Below are positions 1 through 5,760 of a stretch of 12,009 bases of DNA, piece by piece; the stretch's first letter is position 1; the number at the start of each line of letters is the position of its first letter. The position numbers and the translations under genes are program-made. Source of the DNA: Clostridiales bacterium. Its GTDB lineage: Bacteria > Bacillota > Clostridia > Oscillospirales > Acutalibacteraceae. The stretch is taken from NCBI GenBank assembly GCA_019419895.1, contig JAHZIE010000022.1:27460-39468 (forward strand), written 5' to 3'. The notes beneath the pieces are model-generated. The model worked only from the letters and a program-made list of their open reading frames with translations. It was not told the origin of the DNA and ran no database searches.

Positions 1-79
1 TCTCTATGCTGGGGGTAACTCCTATCGGGCCTTGAGCCCCTGTGTCTCCGGTATCCCCCTTCTCGCCTTTCTCTCCCTG
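1..79. repeat. Copy B of 79-bp direct repeat in collagen-like gene
   Basis: These bases are identical to 190-268, an offset of exactly 189 bp (63 codons). The repeat covers the end of one Gly-X-Y block and the first residues of the PSIE module. It begins at the window edge, so the identity may extend further left and more units may follow. Confidence 0.9.
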
Positions 80-856
80 GGCTCCCTGAGGGCCCGCCGG
101 TCCTACAGGAACGACAAAGTCCAATGTTACTCCCGTTCCCGTGGGATTGGCCGTCACCTTGGCATCCGTCCCCGAGGTCACTTCTCCTATCTCTATGCTG
201 GGGGTAACTCCTATCGGGCCTTGAGCCCCTGTGTCTCCGGTATCCCCCTTCTCGCCTTTCTCTCCCTGAGGACCAGGATCTCCTTTTTCTCCTTTTGCCC
301 CTGTTGCTCCTACAGGTCCCTGTTCTCCTTGGGGACCTTGGCATCCCCTCTCTCCTTGAGGCCCCTGCGGCCCCCGTTCCCCTGGCGGGCCCTGTTCTCC
401 CTGGGGCCCTTGTTCTCCCCGCAGCCCTCTTTCTCCTTTATCTCCTTTATCTCCCTTTTCCCCTTGTGGACCTGCCGGCCCCATGGAACCAGGATCTCCC
501 TTAGGTCCCACCGGGCCGGGATCTCCCTGTGGGCCCTGCGGACCGGTATTTCCTTGTATTCCCTGAGGGCCCATAATTCCTGGATCACCTTTTGGGCCAG
601 CATCTCCCCTCACTCCCTGAGGCCCTCGAGGTCCGGTCAGTCCCGCCAAACCACGGGGACCCGCCGGACCCGGACATCCTTGATCTCCTTTGGGGCCTTG
701 AGGCCCCTGAGGACCTCGTTCTCCCCTTGTCCCCTGAGGGCCCTCAGGCCCGGGCATCCCTTGGGGGCCCTGGGGCCCAACCGGCCCTTGAATCACCGTA
801 TAATTTTCCTCCGGTGTTGAACATGAACAATATTTATTGCAGTTATAATAGTGCAT
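1..856 (-). CDS. Collagen-like repeat protein (3' end beyond window)
   Basis: 285 codons are visible with no stop. Residues 1-23 are a short head with three cysteines (C6, C10, C12) and no signal peptide. Residues 24-218 are 65 consecutive Gly-X-Y triplets rich in GPQ, GEK, GDT and GER, with cysteines at X positions in triplets 13 and 50. Residues 219-251 are a non-collagen beta-type module (PSIEIGEVTSGTDAKVT then ending LDFVVPV). Ten more triplets follow, and the module starts again at 282, giving a 63-residue repeat. ATG at 856 has an AAAGAGG ribosome site 4 bases upstream, and the gene starts 33 bases after the small membrane gene. Collagen-like proteins of this build occur on clostridial spore surfaces (BclA-like) and in phage tail fibres. 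The lack of a secretion signal and the upstream promoter favour a spore-surface role, which is inference. The region is much more GC-rich than its flanks because of Gly/Pro codons. Confidence 0.9.
   Translation of the reverse strand, partial: MHYYNCNKYCSCSTPEENYTVIQGPVGPQGPQGMPGPEGPQGTRGERGPQGPQGPKGDQGCPGPAGPRGLAGLTGPRGPQGVRGDAGPKGDPGIMGPQGIQGNTGPQGPQGDPGPVGPKGDPGSMGPAGPQGEKGDKGDKGERGLRGEQGPQGEQGPPGERGPQGPQGERGCQGPQGEQGPVGATGAKGEKGDPGPQGEKGEKGDTGDTGAQGPIGVTPSIEIGEVTSGTDAKVTANPTGTGVTLDFVVPVGPAGPQGAQGEKGEKGDTGDTGAQGPIGVTPSIE
190..268. repeat. Copy A of 79-bp direct repeat in collagen-like gene
   Basis: This is the upstream (in gene direction) copy, identical over 79 bases to 1-79 and diverging at base 269. 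The spacing keeps the reading frame. Exact DNA identity, rather than only protein similarity, points to recent unit duplication or homogenisation. Confidence 0.9.
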
Positions 857-889
857 TATGCCTCTTTCCTTTCGTAGGGTTATTCTCAG

Positions 890-1129
890 CTACTCCTTTT
901 CAGAAGGCGGCAATTTCTTCTGAGCACCTTCTTCTACTGTTTTATCATTTAACCTTTCGCTTTGGGTTCCAAAATAAAAAGCGACTACAACAGAAAAAAT
1001 CGTAAGAAAATCCCGGCTGGAAATTTCCCCTGTAATCGCAAGATAGGCAAATACAACTGATAAAATCATTGTCACTATACTTTTGACACATAGTAGATTG
1101 CTCAGTCTCTTCAGCCATATAGAAGACAT
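890..1129 (-). CDS. Small two-helix membrane protein
   Basis: This 79-residue protein begins MSSIWLKRLSNLL. Two hydrophobic segments, about residues 13-32 (CVKSIVTMILSVVFAYLAIT) and 38-55 (SRDFLTIFSVVVAFYFGT), are joined by a short polar turn. A charged hydrophilic tail of about 24 residues follows (SERLNDKTVEEG...). The ATG at 1129 is chosen because GGAGG sits 8 bases upstream; the in-frame TTG at 1144 overlaps that ribosome site and cannot be the start. The stop is 33 bases before the collagen-like gene, so the two are probably cotranscribed. I recall similar short membrane proteins in clostridial genomes and prophages, but no function can be assigned. Location is presumably a bacterial membrane; a holin-like or anchoring role would be a guess. 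Confidence 0.75.
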   Translation of the reverse strand: MSSIWLKRLSNLLCVKSIVTMILSVVFAYLAITGEISSRDFLTIFSVVVAFYFGTQSERLNDKTVEEGAQKKLPPSEKE

Positions 1130-1161
1130 ATGCATCACCTCCAATCATGCTCTCCACTATC

Positions 1162-1191
1162 ATAGTATGTCGGCGCATGACCTTCTGTCAC
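1162..1191 (-). promoter_or_regulatory. Promoter of small membrane/collagen-like unit, sporulation-like -10
   Basis: Reading the minus strand, CATACTAT lies about 33 bases before the ATG at 1129. CATACTAT is one base off the sigma-E type -10 (CATACAAT) and fits the first part of the sigma-K -10 (CATA...), with an AC dinucleotide 17 bases upstream as in sigma-K -35 elements. The same DNA can be read as a sigma-A promoter, GTGACA-18-TACTAT. Which sigma factor applies is not decided by sequence alone. Confidence 0.45.
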
Positions 1192-1354
1192 ATGGCCGGA
1201 TTAAAGCTTTTTCTTATAAAACAGAGATTTATTATCCGTAATCTTAAATAATTCTTTATTTAATACGGATTCATTCAGAGGATTTTTCATGGACAGATTA
1301 GAGTCAGCAAATGGTTCTTTTTATACATACAGTGAATCACGGCACTTTTCTCCC
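1192..1354. other. AT-rich intergenic DNA with an imperfect inverted repeat
   Basis: No convincing gene is seen. The only clear structure is at 1234-1270: outer arms ATCCGTA and TACGGAT, inner arms TTAAATAA and TTATTTAA, a four-base loop and a three-base bulge (ATC) on one side. No T tract follows on either strand, so it is not a good terminator. It may be an operator or relic. Confidence 0.5.
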
Positions 1355-1540
1355 TCAGAAAAGGTAATCGTTTTCATTCTCTTTTTCTCTATGAAAAGTA
1401 ATTCCATGCTTTCTCAAACAAAAATTTAATGATAATTTGCTAAGTTCCCGCACGGAACGCGGCATTCTTATCCCCGCCGTTTCACTACCCAGGCTGGTAA
1501 TTTCAAAAGAGCGCCCTACATCCGCGACGCGCTTTTCCAT
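1355..1540 (-). CDS. Doubtful 61-residue ORF
   Basis: The ORF starts at ATG 1540 with AAGGA four bases upstream and encodes MEKRVADVGRSFEITSLG..., ending in a charged, basic tail. No family is recognised, and no membrane segment or signal is present. It lies just after the AraC-gene terminator with no obvious promoter of its own. A longer frame opening near 1606 exists, but its first part is the terminator hairpin. It may be non-coding or the remnant of a gene. Confidence 0.2.
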   Translation of the reverse strand: MEKRVADVGRSFEITSLGSETAGIRMPRSVRELSKLSLNFCLRKHGITFHREKENENDYLF

Positions 1541-1555
1541 AGTTTCCTTCATCTC

Positions 1556-1600
1556 AAAAAACAAGAAGTACCAGAACACAATCCGCGTCCGGGTACTTCT
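1556..1600 (-). terminator. Rho-independent terminator of the AraC-type gene
   Basis: On the minus strand, AGAAGTACC at 1600-1592 pairs perfectly with GGTACTTCT at 1572-1564. GGAC and GTTC add further pairs inside the loop, and the stem is followed by TTGTTTTTT. It lies about 90 bases after the AraC stop at 1688. Confidence 0.8.
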
Positions 1601-1687
1601 CATCAATGTACTGCGATCCTCCCTAAATATATTCTCGAATCAAATTTCCTTAAAAAATATATATGCTGCGGATTTTGCGCCTCTTCC

Positions 1688-2602
1688 TCAATATTTAGGA
1701 TAAATCAAAAATTCCGCTCTTTCATCTATCACTCTTGTCTTTTCCCGCCTGTACTGCTGAGGAGCCATTCCAATATACCGGCGGAAAATCTGATAAAAAA
1801 ATTTGGTGTCCTGGTATCCGATCTGATACCCCACTTCTGTTATAGAAAGAGACGTCCCAACCAGAAGGGCCTTGGCTCTTTCAATCCTTTTTTTCTGCAC
1901 ATATTCCAAAATAGTGCTTCCCATCCGTTTTTTAAAATTCCGGCATAAATGCGCCTCGCTCATATGGAACCGCGCAGCCAGTTTTTTCACCGAAACCGGC
2001 TGCAAATAGTGATGATCCAATTCATAAAGGATCTCCGCAAATTCTCTTTCCCTTCCAGGATAAAATTTCCCCGTTCTTCCCTGCCGGATCATGCGGAAAA
2101 TCTCCATCAAAAGCTCTTCAAGAACCGCCCTGAGCATCCAGGAATACCCATCATGTTTCCGCGAACATTCCCCTTCCATTTTTTCCATCAAGCGAAAAAT
2201 TTCCTCTTTTTCATCCTGAAAAATCATCCCGTCTGATATACCGCCCAGCGGCGCGGAAAACCTCTTCTGAAAGGCCGCAGTCAATTCTTCCATGGAGTTT
2301 TCTCCGTCTAATAGAGGAAACAAAGCTTCCGGGCGGAAAAGGCAGTTCAGCACCAAAGGCAACGGCTCCTCCTCTTTCAGCCTTTCATAGCTATGGGAAG
2401 CCCTTCCGGACAAAAAAACAAAGTCCCCCTTGGAGAGAACCGCCTGCCTGCCATTCAGCACATGCAGAACCCTTCCCTCAACCAGATAAGCGATCTCAAA
2501 AAAATCATGAGTATGCTCCTCTATCACGCCAGAGATGGGGACATATTGCGCCGATATATGAGGAGCTGAAAAAAATACATCCTGTTTTCTAATTCGATTC
2601 AT
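1688..2602 (-). CDS. AraC-family transcriptional regulator
   Basis: This 304-residue protein has the usual two-part AraC build. An N-terminal cupin-like sensor domain covers about residues 15-75, with H30, H32 and E36 in EHTHDFFEIAYLVEGR and then LSKGDFVFLSGRASHSY. A helical linker follows to about residue 185. The C-terminal double helix-turn-helix covers about 190-288: first helix pair around VSVKKLAARFHMSEAHLCRNF (203-223), second around LSITEVGYQIGYQDTKFFYQ (252-271), ending with the family hallmark GMAPQQYRR. ATG at 2602 is preceded by AGGGGTGA. It is transcribed away from the URO-D-like gene across 92 bases and most likely controls that gene and itself. The ligand is unknown; sugars or similar small molecules are usual for the family. 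Confidence 0.92.
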   Translation of the reverse strand: MNRIRKQDVFFSAPHISAQYVPISGVIEEHTHDFFEIAYLVEGRVLHVLNGRQAVLSKGDFVFLSGRASHSYERLKEEEPLPLVLNCLFRPEALFPLLDGENSMEELTAAFQKRFSAPLGGISDGMIFQDEKEEIFRLMEKMEGECSRKHDGYSWMLRAVLEELLMEIFRMIRQGRTGKFYPGREREFAEILYELDHHYLQPVSVKKLAARFHMSEAHLCRNFKKRMGSTILEYVQKKRIERAKALLVGTSLSITEVGYQIGYQDTKFFYQIFRRYIGMAPQQYRREKTRVIDERAEFLIYPKY

Positions 2603-2605
2603 ATC

Positions 2606-2636
2606 AAAATCACCCCTGATTTCCGCAAAAAATCAC
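2606..2636. promoter_or_regulatory. Candidate regulator-binding direct repeat
   Basis: AAAATCAC occurs at 2606-2613 and again at 2629-2636, 23 bases apart, about two helical turns. The second copy ends two bases before the -35 box of the URO-D-like gene, where AraC activators often bind as paired direct half-sites. The first copy overlaps the AraC gene's ribosome site. The repeat is seen directly; the binding is inference. Confidence 0.4.
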
Positions 2637-2638
2637 GG

Positions 2639-2667
2639 TTGCTGAAATTATATCTTCTCTCTATACT
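2639..2667 (+). promoter_or_regulatory. Promoter of URO-D-like gene
   Basis: TTGCTG (2639-2644), a 17-base spacer and TATACT (2662-2667) match the sigma-A consensus well. The leader would be only about 20 bases, with AAGGAG at 2681-2686, 8 bases before the ATG at 2695. Confidence 0.65.
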
Positions 2668-2676
2668 TATAAACAA
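2647..2676 (-). promoter_or_regulatory. Promoter of the AraC-type gene
   Basis: On the minus strand, TTGTTT (2676-2671) is followed by an 18-base spacer and a perfect TATAAT (2652-2647). It overlaps the opposing promoter almost completely, so the two polymerases would exclude one another. Confidence 0.6.
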
Positions 2677-2694
2677 TGGAAAGGAGATGCTCTT

Positions 2695-3696
2695 ATGACC
2701 AACCGTGAACGTCTTGTCAACACTTTACACTTCCGCCCTGTCGATCGCCTGCCGCGTATTGAATGGGCTTCCTGGTGGACGCAGACCATAGAGCGATGGA
2801 AGGGGGAGGATCTGCCATTCGAACTTCCCTATGAAAAAATATCCGACTACTGGGGACTGGACGGTCTTAAACAAATTTGGTGCGCTCCCCGCTCTTCCGG
2901 CTGCCCCACCCCCCGTTTTCATGGCTCCGGCATCATGGAAACAGAGAAGGATTATGAAGAACTCCACCCCTATCTTTTTCCAAAGGAACCCATCAAAAAA
3001 TACGTCGAGCAGCTAAAAAAATGGAAACCTCTGCACGACAGGGGAGAAATTTCCATCTGGCTGAGCTTTGATGGCTTTTTTTGGTTTCCCCGCACCTTGT
3101 TCGGCATTGAGAACCATCTTTATGCCTTTTATGATTATCCCGAACTCATGCACCGAATGAACCAGGAGGAGTCCGACTACATTCTTACCTGCATAGAAGA
3201 GCTGTGTCAGGTCCTGACGCCCGACTTTATGACCTTTGCGGAGGATATGTCCTACAATAACGGCCCTATGCTTTCCAAGAAAGCGTTTGATGAATTTTTA
3301 AAACCATATTACCTGAAAACAGTTCCCATAATCAAAGAAAAGGGCATCATACCCATGGTAGATACTGACGGAGATGTGACAAAGCTTATCCCTTGGCTGA
3401 GAGAAGTGGGCATTGAAGGAATTCTTCCCTTGGAACGGCAGGCGGGAGTAGATGTGGCAGAGATCCGCAGAATGTATCCTGATTTCCGTTTGATCGGCGC
3501 CTATGATAAAACTATCATGCACAAGGGAGAAGCCGCCATGCGACAGGAATTTGAGCGCCTTCTGCCTGTGATGCGCACTGGCGGCTTTATTCCTAGTGTG
3601 GATCACCAAACGCCTCCTGATGTTTCAACGGAAAACTACCGCGTTTACCTGAAGCTTTTAAAGGAATATACGGAAAAAGGTGCTATTTCCGGCTGA
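2695..3696 (+). CDS. Uroporphyrinogen-decarboxylase (URO-D) superfamily protein
   Basis: This 333-residue protein opens MTNRERLVNTLHFRPVDRLP, the typical URO-D/methyltransferase-like N-terminus. It also has the acidic AEDMSYNNGPMLS loop (182-194), DTDGD (223-227), LIGAYDK (266-272) and the closing SVDHQTPPDVSTENYRVY (301-318). Zinc-dependent members that feed methyl groups to corrinoid proteins (MtaA/MtbA type) carry an H-x-C pair around the DTDGD position; that pair is absent here. No corrinoid protein, corrinoid-activating protein or heme gene is nearby. A true HemE role is unlikely from the divergence and context. The substrate is unknown. The neighbouring AraC-type regulator and the overlapping divergent promoters suggest an inducible single-gene function. 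Confidence 0.88.
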   Translation: MTNRERLVNTLHFRPVDRLPRIEWASWWTQTIERWKGEDLPFELPYEKISDYWGLDGLKQIWCAPRSSGCPTPRFHGSGIMETEKDYEELHPYLFPKEPIKKYVEQLKKWKPLHDRGEISIWLSFDGFFWFPRTLFGIENHLYAFYDYPELMHRMNQEESDYILTCIEELCQVLTPDFMTFAEDMSYNNGPMLSKKAFDEFLKPYYLKTVPIIKEKGIIPMVDTDGDVTKLIPWLREVGIEGILPLERQAGVDVAEIRRMYPDFRLIGAYDKTIMHKGEAAMRQEFERLLPVMRTGGFIPSVDHQTPPDVSTENYRVYLKLLKEYTEKGAISG

Positions 3697-3720
3697 CAAA
3701 CTCTCCTTCAGCCGACAGCC

Positions 3721-3743
3721 GCCCGGAGATATTCTCTCCGGGC
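3721..3743 (+). terminator. GC-rich hairpin after URO-D-like gene
   Basis: GCCCGGAGA and TCTCCGGGC form a perfect 9-bp stem with a 5-base loop, 25 bases after the stop codon. No U tract follows, so it is a weak terminator or a 3'-end stabilising hairpin working with the next structure. Confidence 0.45.
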
Positions 3744-3755
3744 ACAAACTTGCAT

Positions 3756-3850
3756 AAGAAAAACCAAGTCATCCGGCAAACGGCGGCAGCTAAGGCCATA
3801 GCGTTGGAAAGGCCTTTGCAGCCATTGCCTGCGGCTTGGTTTTTCTTTTT
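3756..3850. terminator. Large nested palindrome, probable bidirectional terminator
   Basis: Arms AAGAAAAACCAAG (3756-3768) and CTTGGTTTTTCTT (3835-3847) are perfectly complementary over 13 bp. Inside, GGCAA pairs with TTGCC, and GGCAGCTAAGGCC pairs with GGCCTTTGCAGCC with two mismatches. T-rich ends occur on both strands (TTTTTCTTTTT on plus). It lies between the convergent URO-D-like and radC genes and can serve both. It is far longer than an ordinary terminator. Confidence 0.6.
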
Positions 3851-3867
3851 GCGAGTCTTGTGTTCTA

Positions 3868-4557
3868 TTACGCCCCTCCGTCAATCAGGCCGCTGTCCGC
3901 CATGGAAACATAATCCCGATCCGCTATGATGATATGGTCAAGCAGGCGTATATGAAGAAGCTCCAGCGCCTGCTGCACCGCCTCAGTGGTATTCAGATCC
4001 TCAGAGGAAGGAAGCGCAATTCCGCTGGGATGGTTATGGGCGATAATGGCGGCGGAAGCCTGGTATCGGGATGCAATTTTGACAATGCTCTTAATGCTGA
4101 TATCCAGCGAATGAATAGACCCCTCCATCACAGTACCACAGAACAGCTGCCTTCCCTTACCGTCCAAAAGCATCAGCATCAGCGTCTCTGTATTAATACA
4201 GGAATACCGGTGAAGCAACAGTTCTCCCGCATCCTTGGTAGACGAAATAATAAACTTTTCCGAATATTTTTCATCCAGATACCTCTGGCTTAAATCAGGA
4301 ATCAAATGAAGCAGGGTGGCGGCAGCCGGGCCGATTCCGTCAATTTTAATCAGCTCCTCATAAGGAGCGTCAAATACTCCCGCGATGGATCCAAACTGTT
4401 GGAGCAGCTTATGGGCCAGTTCGTTGGTATCCTTTTGAGGGATGCCGAAAAACAAAAGAAGCTCTAATACCACATGGGCGTCAAAATTTCTCAGTCCTTC
4501 CGACAGAAACCTCGCCTTCAGTCTCTGACGGTGCCCATCATGCACCCTGTCAGCCAC
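3868..4557 (-). CDS. radC: RadC family JAB/MPN-domain protein
   Basis: This 229-residue protein is the usual RadC length. An N-terminal helix-hairpin-helix region (about 1-85) contains IDGIGPAAA (72-80). The C-terminal MPN/JAB metalloprotease-like domain (about 105-226) carries the metal motif HNHPSG (H174, H176) followed by S184 and D187, i.e. the H-x-H-x7-S-x2-D pattern. The start is GTG at 4557 with AAAGGTGAGG just upstream. The frame stays open to an ATG at 4734, but that stretch is AT-rich, lysine-rich and contains the promoter. The old DNA-repair assignment of RadC is doubtful, and its real activity is unsettled. It is divergent from the pseudouridine synthase gene and convergent with the URO-D-like gene. 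Confidence 0.92.
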   Translation of the reverse strand: MADRVHDGHRQRLKARFLSEGLRNFDAHVVLELLLFFGIPQKDTNELAHKLLQQFGSIAGVFDAPYEELIKIDGIGPAAATLLHLIPDLSQRYLDEKYSEKFIISSTKDAGELLLHRYSCINTETLMLMLLDGKGRQLFCGTVMEGSIHSLDISIKSIVKIASRYQASAAIIAHNHPSGIALPSSEDLNTTEAVQQALELLHIRLLDHIIIADRDYVSMADSGLIDGGA

Positions 4558-4599
4558 AGTGCCCTCACCTTTCCCCTCTGTTTTTAACACTTTGTGTTT

Positions 4600-4628
4600 A
4601 TTATAGTATATTTTCCTCGATTTGAAAA
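4600..4628 (-). promoter_or_regulatory. Promoter of radC
   Basis: On the minus strand, TTTTCA (4628-4623), a 17-base spacer and a perfect TATAAT (4605-4600) lie about 43 bases before the GTG at 4557. The position supports the shorter radC start. Confidence 0.6.
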
Positions 4629-4673
4629 GTAATTTTATTTTTATCAATTTTTCTTTTCCGTTTTCTTTTTTCA

Positions 4674-4682
4674 TGCTATAAT
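4674..4682 (+). promoter_or_regulatory. Extended -10 promoter of pseudouridine synthase gene
   Basis: TGCTATAAT is a perfect extended -10 element. The -35 region (TTTTCC, 4654-4659, with a 17-base spacer) is weak, as is usual for extended -10 promoters. The leader would be about 100 bases and contains a loose hairpin, TCAACCG (4713-4719) with CGGTTGA (4743-4749). Confidence 0.5.
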
Positions 4683-4791
4683 GCTGATGAAAGCCATCCC
4701 GTTTCCTGTATTTCAACCGGCCTATACATTTCATATTTTATACGGTTGATATTTTCAAACACGCGATTGATAAATGGAGGCAGTTTTCCCT

Positions 4792-5760
4792 ATGAAAACC
4801 CTGATAATAGGAAAAAATGACGCGGGACAGCGTCTGGATAAATTTCTGACCAAAGGTTTTAAAAACCTTCCGGTCTCCCTTATGTATAAATACATTCGGA
4901 CGAAGCATATTAAGGTCAATGGAAAACGGTGCGAAATATCCACCAAGCTTATCGAAGGAGATCGGGTTGATCTCTATGTGAAGGATGAATTCCTTGCCGA
5001 AGTTCCCCAGCAATATCCCTTCCTAAAGGCATCCAAAAGACTATCGGTGGTCTATGAGGATAATAACCTTCTCCTTGTCAACAAACCCGCGGGGCTTATT
5101 GTCCACTCCGATGATAAGAGCTATGGAGACACCCTCATCGACCGCATCCAGCGGTATTTGTTTGAAAAAAGGGAATACCTTCCCGACCAGGAAAGAGCCT
5201 TTGCCCCCGCCCTGGCAAACCGTATTGACAGGAACACCAGCGGCCTTGTCATGGCCGCCAAAAACGCGGAAACCCTCCGTCTGCTCAATGAAGCTATAAA
5301 GGAACGAAATATTGACAAATATTATTTATGTGTTCTCCACGGAAGGCTTGAAAAAAAAGAAGGCATCCTGGAAGGATACCTTGAAAAAAACGTGTCCCTG
5401 AACCGGGTGTATGTCCACAGCGCTCCCATACCAGGAGGACGGACTATCCGTACAAAATACCGTATACTGGAAGAAAAGGGACGCTTTTCCCTGGCTGAGG
5501 TGGAATTGCTCACCGGACGCACCCATCAAATCCGCGCCCATTTTGCTTCTATCGGCCATCCACTTCTCGGCGATGGAAAATATGGTACCAATCACCTGAA
5601 CAAGGGAACCGGTTATAAAGCGCAGGCCCTCCATTCCTGCCGTCTTACCTTCCATTTTCCTCAAGACTGTCTGCTCCATTACTTGGACGGAAAAAGCTTT
5701 TCCGCCCCTACTGAGGATATTTGGTTCCTTCAGGATTTTTCGGAGGGCCGGCTTGGCTAA
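4792..5760 (+). CDS. RluA-family rRNA/tRNA pseudouridine synthase
   Basis: This 322-residue cytoplasmic enzyme would isomerise uridine to pseudouridine in structured RNA, most likely 23S rRNA. An S4-type RNA-binding domain covers about residues 10-65 (AGQRLDKFLTKGF...IKVNGKR). The catalytic domain holds the family motif as NRIDRNTSG (143-151) with the catalytic aspartate D146. The later motif LTGRTHQIRAH is at 240-250, with GHPLLGDGKYG after it. The usual HRLDRDTSG is altered to NRIDRNTSG, but the Asp is kept. The ATG at 4792 has GGAGG 11 bases upstream; the in-frame ATG at 4774 has no ribosome site and itself contains that GGAGG. The exact target site (RluC- or RluD-like) cannot be read from sequence. 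Confidence 0.92.
   Translation: MKTLIIGKNDAGQRLDKFLTKGFKNLPVSLMYKYIRTKHIKVNGKRCEISTKLIEGDRVDLYVKDEFLAEVPQQYPFLKASKRLSVVYEDNNLLLVNKPAGLIVHSDDKSYGDTLIDRIQRYLFEKREYLPDQERAFAPALANRIDRNTSGLVMAAKNAETLRLLNEAIKERNIDKYYLCVLHGRLEKKEGILEGYLEKNVSLNRVYVHSAPIPGGRTIRTKYRILEEKGRFSLAEVELLTGRTHQIRAHFASIGHPLLGDGKYGTNHLNKGTGYKAQALHSCRLTFHFPQDCLLHYLDGKSFSAPTEDIWFLQDFSEGRLG

Noticed and set aside
310..603. 97-codon minus-strand frame rich in Glu, Lys and Arg
   Set aside because: It is a shifted frame inside the Gly-X-Y coding region; the collagen frame has the proper start and repeat periodicity.
32..820. 262-codon open frame on the plus strand, rich in Ser, Leu, Pro and Arg
   Set aside because: It is antisense to the collagen-like gene. 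Gly-Pro codons rarely give stops on the complement, so long mirror frames are expected. It has no ribosome site.
1541..1606. N-terminal extension of the small ORF below the AraC gene, beginning at TTG 1606
   Set aside because: Most of this stretch is the perfect hairpin and T tract of a terminator, which explains its sequence better than coding does.
4558..4734. 59-residue N-terminal extension of RadC
   Set aside because: It contains the TATAAT promoter, is AT- and Lys-rich, and RadC homologs start near the GTG at 4557 with a good ribosome site.
4774..4791. Upstream ATG for the pseudouridine synthase
   Set aside because: It has no Shine-Dalgarno before it, and its first codons contain the GGAGG that serves ATG 4792.
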